A stretch of 64,000 nucleotides of DNA from Pirellulales bacterium. Lineage in GTDB: Bacteria > Planctomycetota > Planctomycetia > Pirellulales > JAEUIK01. The notes under the pieces were generated by a model that saw only the letters and a program-made list of their open reading frames with translations, was not told the DNA's origin and ran no database searches. Shown here piece by piece: positions 56,801 through 62,800 of the stretch (within the stretch, counting starts at the first letter, position 1; each line of letters begins with the position of its first letter). A program made the translations under genes and the position numbers. Where the stretch lies: positions 1 through 64,000 of the forward strand of contig JAHBXR010000015.1 of the NCBI GenBank assembly GCA_019636335.1, written 5' to 3'.

Positions 56801-59800
56801 CTGCTCGCGAGCGACGAAGGCGCAAGCCGTGGAGTAACACCGTTGACGAAGACTGAACGCATCGAACCATCGTTGGCCGAGGATGGCATCGCGGTAATTG
56901 CGATGGCCTGCCGTTTCCCCGATGCGGAGACGCCGGAGGCCTTCTGGCAAATCGTTGCAGGGGGCAAAGACGCCGTCGAGGAGGTGCCGCGCGCGCGGTG
57001 GGATTCTGGCCGATTCTTTGATCCCACCGGCGAGCGAGCCGACACGAGCGTCTCGAAATGGGGAGCGCTGCTGAAGAATTTCGACTTGTTCGACGCAGAC
57101 GTCTTTGGAGTATCGCCGCGCGAGGCCCGCTGGATGGATCCGCAGCAGCGCACGCTGCTCGAGACCACTTGGGAACTGTTCGAACGGGCCGGCTATCAGC
57201 CGAAGCAACTCGCCGGGCTGGCCACGGGCGTCTACATCGCCGTCAACTCGATCGAGTACGGTGGCATTCTCAGCAAGCTCGGCATCAGTCGCGAAGCGCA
57301 CAAGTACGTGGGGGCCACGCCCGCCACGATCGCCACGCGGCTGTCCTATGCCATGCAGTTGCGCGGACCGAGCCTGGTCATCGACTCGGCGTGCAGCTCG
57401 TCGCTCTTGTCGATCCATCTCGCGTGCCAGGGCATTCGCTCGGGCGACGCCGACCTGGCCGTGGCGGGCGGAGCGAGCCTGAGCGTGAGTTGGCCGGGCT
57501 GGGTCGTGCTGAGCCACTTCAAAATGCTCTCGAAGGATGGTCATTGCAAGGCGTTCGACGCGCGGGCTGACGGTTTTGTCCGCGGCGAGGGAACCGGCGT
57601 CATCCTGCTCAAGCGCCTCTCGCGCGCGCTGGAAGATGGCGATCGGATCCTGGGCGTGATTCGCGGTTCGGCCGTCAATAACGATGGTCGACTCAAGGCC
57701 GGCCCTCAGGCTCCCAGCCCCCTGGCGCAACGCGACTGTCTGCTGACGGCCTACGAGCGCACGGGCGTGAACCCCGAGTCGGTGGGCTACTTCGAAACGC
57801 ACGGCACCGGCACCGAACTGGGCGATCCGATCGAATTCGACGGCATGACCGAGGCGTACGCGCGTTACACGTCGCGACGGGCCTATTGTGCCATCGGCTC
57901 GGTGAAGACGAACTTCGGCCACCTCGAGTCGGCCGCCGGCGTGATCGGTCTGATGAAGGCGATCTTGTGCCTGCACCACAAGCAACTGCCGCCGACGCTG
58001 CACTTCGAATCGCCGAATCCGCACATTGACTTCGAACGCAGTCCTTTTTATGTGAACGATCGTTTGCGTCCCTGGCCATCGCAGGTCCCGCGACGTGCCG
58101 CGGTCAGCTCGTTCGGCATGGGGGGGACGAACGTCCACATGGTGCTGGAAGAAGGGCCGGCCGTGCCGAGGCCGACCGCGCGAACGGCATCCGGATCGCA
58201 TTTATTACTTCTCTCGGCTCGCAGCACGACGGCGCTCGAACAACTCGTGGCGCGTTACGTAACATTTCTGGCCGAGCAGCCGACGGTCGACCTCGACGAC
58301 CTATGTTATACGGCGAATTCCTCGCGCGTGCCGATGCGCGAGCGCCTGGCGATCCGCTTTGCCACGCGCGACGAGTTAGTGCGCGCGCTCCGTGAAATCA
58401 CCGAACGCGGTTTGAACGCCACCTCGGCCGGACCACGCTGGTATCGGGCGGACACCACCTCGCGCGACGACGCGGCGCAGTGGGCGCGAACACACGCGGC
58501 AGCGGACCTGCAGCGTCTCGATCCGGTGGCCCACGGGCGGCTGCAAGCGGCGTTCACCGGAACCATCGCCACGACGCTGTTCGACGAGCGATCGGCGGAC
58601 GGCACGGCGACGCATGCCACGAGCACGCCGCACTCCACCGCGGCAGCGCTCGATCATGTCATCGCCACACTATTTGCCGCCGGGGCGACACTCGATTGGG
58701 GGCAATTCGACGAGGGCACAGGGCGCCGGCGCATCGTCCTGCCGACGTACCCGTTCCAGGGAAAGCACTACTGGCTCGGACGAACGAGCGACCAACCCTT
58801 TCTCGATCTCGAGTTCCCGGACCGGCAGAGCTTGGACGAGCCGGTTCCCGCGCCGACGCCACCGGCCTTGTCGTCCACGCCGCTTCCGCCATCGAGCGAA
58901 CGCCTGGCAGAGACCGCGGTCGAGACATCGAACACCGCGACGGATGCCCTGTCGGCACGGCCTGAGCCCGTAGCGGCGCCGCGAACGCGCGACATGACGG
59001 GTGCTATCGCGTCGCCCGACACTGCGTCGCTCTTGCTCGAGTCCGTTTGGGTCGCCGCCCTGCCCGGCGTGAATCGATCGGCACGTCAAGGAACCTGGTT
59101 GATCTTCATCGATGAGTTGGGCATTGGCGATCGAGTGGCGGAGCAACTCCGCGCGGCGGGTTCACGTGCGATCTGTGTACGCGCCGGCAAGCCCTTCGCG
59201 GGATTGTACGATGACAAGGCCGAACTCGATCCACGGGGCGATAATGAATACGAACGATTGTTCGAGACGATCCGCGCCGAGAGTGGCGAGTTGATGGGGA
59301 TCGTCCACCTGTGGACCTGCCGGCCGGCGCCTGGCGACGAAAACTCCTGGACCAAGCGCGAGCCCGAAATCACCCTGGGCTTGGAAAGCCTCTTTCAACT
59401 CGCGCAAACGCTAGCTCGTCATCAACGGCTGCAACCGTCGCTCGTCGAACTGTTGGCCGTGACGTGGGACGCGCTGCCGTTGGCGGATGATCTTGCTGCG
59501 CTCGTGCCCGAGCGCGCCGGAATTGCCACCTTTCTGCATGCGTTGCGGTTGGAGTCGAGCCTGCTCGACTGCCGTGCGGTCGATATTGCCACTCGCGACG
59601 CTCAGAATGCCACCGCCGCGACCGCCGAGATCGTCTGGGATGAACTGAACACCGAACGGGCTGAACGATCGATCGCCGTACGCAACGGCCAACGCTGGAG
59701 CCGCGCGACCCGACCGGTCGCGCAGCAGTCGCAGCCCTTGCGACACGCGACGCTTCCCCACGATGGCGTCTACCTGGTAACGGGCGGATTGGGCGATGTC

Positions 59801-62800
59801 GGCGCGGCCCTGGCGGAATATCTTGCCCGCGAGACGACGGGACGCGCCAAGCTGATTTTGTTGAATCGAACCGCTCTGTCGGCGGATGCCTTGGCGTTCG
59901 CGTCGAGCGACGCGGAGGGCTGGCAACGGTATCTCGCCTCGGCGGCCGACGCCGAGACGACGCGCCGACTCGAACGGCTACGGCGACTCGCCGCGACTGG
60001 AGCACTTGTCCAGCCGGTGGCGGCCGACGTGGCCGATCCGCAGGCGATGCGGGAATTGGTGCAAGAGATCATTGCTCAGCATGGCCGGCTCGACGGCATC
60101 GTACATGCCGCGGGCATCCTCCGCGATAGCCTGGTGTGGAACAAGCCACGCCGCGAGTTTCACGATCTGCTCACGCCCAAGCTCATCGGCGCCTGGGCGT
60201 TGCACGCCGCCACGCGAGATTTGCCTCTCGAGTTCTTCGTGCTCTGTTCGTCGGTTTCGGCCTTCAATGCCATGCCGGGGCACGCCACCTATGCCGCGAC
60301 GAACGCCTGCCTCGATGCCTTCGCGCACTGGCGTCGCGGCCACCTGCGGCTCTCGACCGTTTCGATCAACTGGGGCTTGTGGGGAGATTCCGCCACCGTC
60401 GCGCCGCGTTATCGCCAATGGTCGGCGACTCTCGGAGTCGGCTCGTTGTCACACGAAGATGGCCGGCGGGCCTTTGGGGTCGTACTCGGACTCGATAAGC
60501 CGCAGGTCGGCGTCCACCGCCGGCTGGCACATGCCAGCGGATTCGATTGGCAACGGGTCGCGATCGCCGCCGAGCAATCCGCTGAGCGGCAAGCTGTCGA
60601 GTTCCGCGAAAAATGGCTCTCCGTCGTGCGCGAGCTCGTCGAGCCGTTGGACGGATTGTGCGCGGCCTACATCGTTGATGCCTTCCGCCGGCTCGGTGTC
60701 TTCCTCGAGCCTGGTGAAAGCTGGCGCCTCGACGACCTGCGGCGGCGCCTCCGCGTGATTGCACGCTACGAGCGACTCCTCTCCGAGTTGCTCGACATCT
60801 TGGTGGCCGACGGCTGGCTGGTGCGCACCGACCAGGTTTATCGGGCTACGCGAGGTTTTGCTCACAACGTTCCTTCGCTCGATGTGAAGCAATATGTGCG
60901 CGTCGAGGCGTATCAACTCGACATGCTGCCGATGCTGGTCAACTGCGGTGAACATCTGGCCGAGATTCTGACCGGCGCGCGAGACCCGCTCGAGTTTCTA
61001 GTCCGTGGTGGTGGATTCGACGAACTGGCCCGCCTGTACTACGAATCGCTGCCCACGCGACACAGCGCGATGGTTGCCCGTGCCGCGCTTGGCGAGTTGG
61101 CCGTGCAGGCCGTGGCTCAACTGGAACGTGCCGAGCCGTTGCGCATCGTCGAGGTCGGCGGCGGCACCGGTTGCACGGCGTCGTATCTCTTGCCGGCGCT
61201 CGATCCAAGCCGGAGCCGGTATTGGTTGACCGACATTTCACCCGCGCTGATCGCCTGGACCAGACGTCACCTGGCGGCTCATCCCACGATCGACTACCTG
61301 GTTTGCGATCTGGAAAAGCCTCCCACGGAGCAGGGCCTGGCCGCGGGCGGCTACGACGTCGTCGTGGCGGCGAATGTCGTGCATGCGACGCGCGACGTCG
61401 TCCAGGCACTGCGCCATATCCGCACCTTGCTCGCGCCGGGCGGAATGCTGATCCTGACCGAGACGCCAGTCACTAATCGCACGGCGCTACTCACCTTCGG
61501 CCTCACCGAAGGCTGGTGGCGCTTTGCCGATCCACCGTTGCGTACGACATCGCCGTTGCTCTCGGTCGAGCAGTGGATCGAGGAACTCGCGCATCTCGGC
61601 TTCGAGGATACGATCTCCTTCCCTCGTCGGCCCGAGCTGGCGGAGATCGAACACATCATACTCGCGCGACGGGGAGCCAACACCGAACCCGCGGCAACCG
61701 TGGACGCGCGTCCCACTGAAGCACTCCCCACGTTCTCTCCGACCGGGGCAAAACAGCCCACCGAGACGCTAACCGCCGCCGCACCGCCCGCCACGGCGGC
61801 CTCGGCCAACCGACTCGTGCGACGCGTCGAAACGATCGTCTGCGAGGTGTTCGGCAAGGTGCTGGAGTTGGACGTCGACCGCGTCGATACCGACCGCTCG
61901 CTGCAGGAACAGGGGCTCGATTCGCTCATGGCCTTGCAGGCGATTGCACTGCTCAAAAACCGCCTCCAAGTGCAGTTCTTGTCACCACCTGCCATGTTCG
62001 AGTTTCCCACGGTCGAGGCCCTGGCGGCGCATCTCGCCGCGGGACTCGACCCCAAGGTGGCGGCCTCGCTGCTCGGCGCGGAACCAGAAATCTCGACCTC
62101 GGCTCCCGCGCCAGTCGAGCCACCAGCCGCCGCGCTGTCGATGACTCCGAACCCCGTCGCGGCGCCCCGCGATACGGTTGCCCTGGCCGCGCTCCCGCAG
62201 TCTCCCACTGTCGCGGCAACGGTGAAACAGCCCGTGTTGGCCGAGACGCCAGCGTCCGCGACTGCTACCGCGTCATCGTCATCGCGACACGACGTGGCCA
62301 TCATCGGCTACGCCTTCCGCTTCCCCGAGGCCTCGAACGCCGAAGAATTCTGGCAGTTGTTGGCCACGGGTCGCGATGTCGTCGGGCCGGTGCCTGCCGA
62401 GCGGGTTCGACTGGCCGCCATCGATCCGGCGGCCGTGGCCGGTGCGGAAGGAGGATTCCTCCAGGGGGTCGATCAGTTCGATCCCCTCTTCTTCCGGCTC
62501 TCGCCGGCGGAAGCCGAACAGATGGATCCACGCCAGCGCATGTTCCTCGAGATCGGTTACGAGGCGCTCGAACACGCCGGCTACGGCGGCGGCAAGCTGA
62601 GCCAGACCCGCACGGGAATCTTTGTGGGAGTCAGTTCGGCCGACTACCAGTCGCCTCTGACGGCGTTACCCAACGAGTTCGCGGCAACCGGCGGCTCGGC
62701 GTCGATTCTAGCGAGTCGGCTGGCGTACTTCCTCGATCTCAAGGGGCCTGCCCTGCCGGTCGACACGGCCTGCTCGTCGTCGCTGGTGGCGCTGCATCTG

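Noticed and set aside
56215-56885. Hidden ACP between KS3 and KS4
   Set aside because: No LGxxS or DSL-like Ser motif is in the translated linker; it reads as a post-KS linker ending LPTYPFERERYW.
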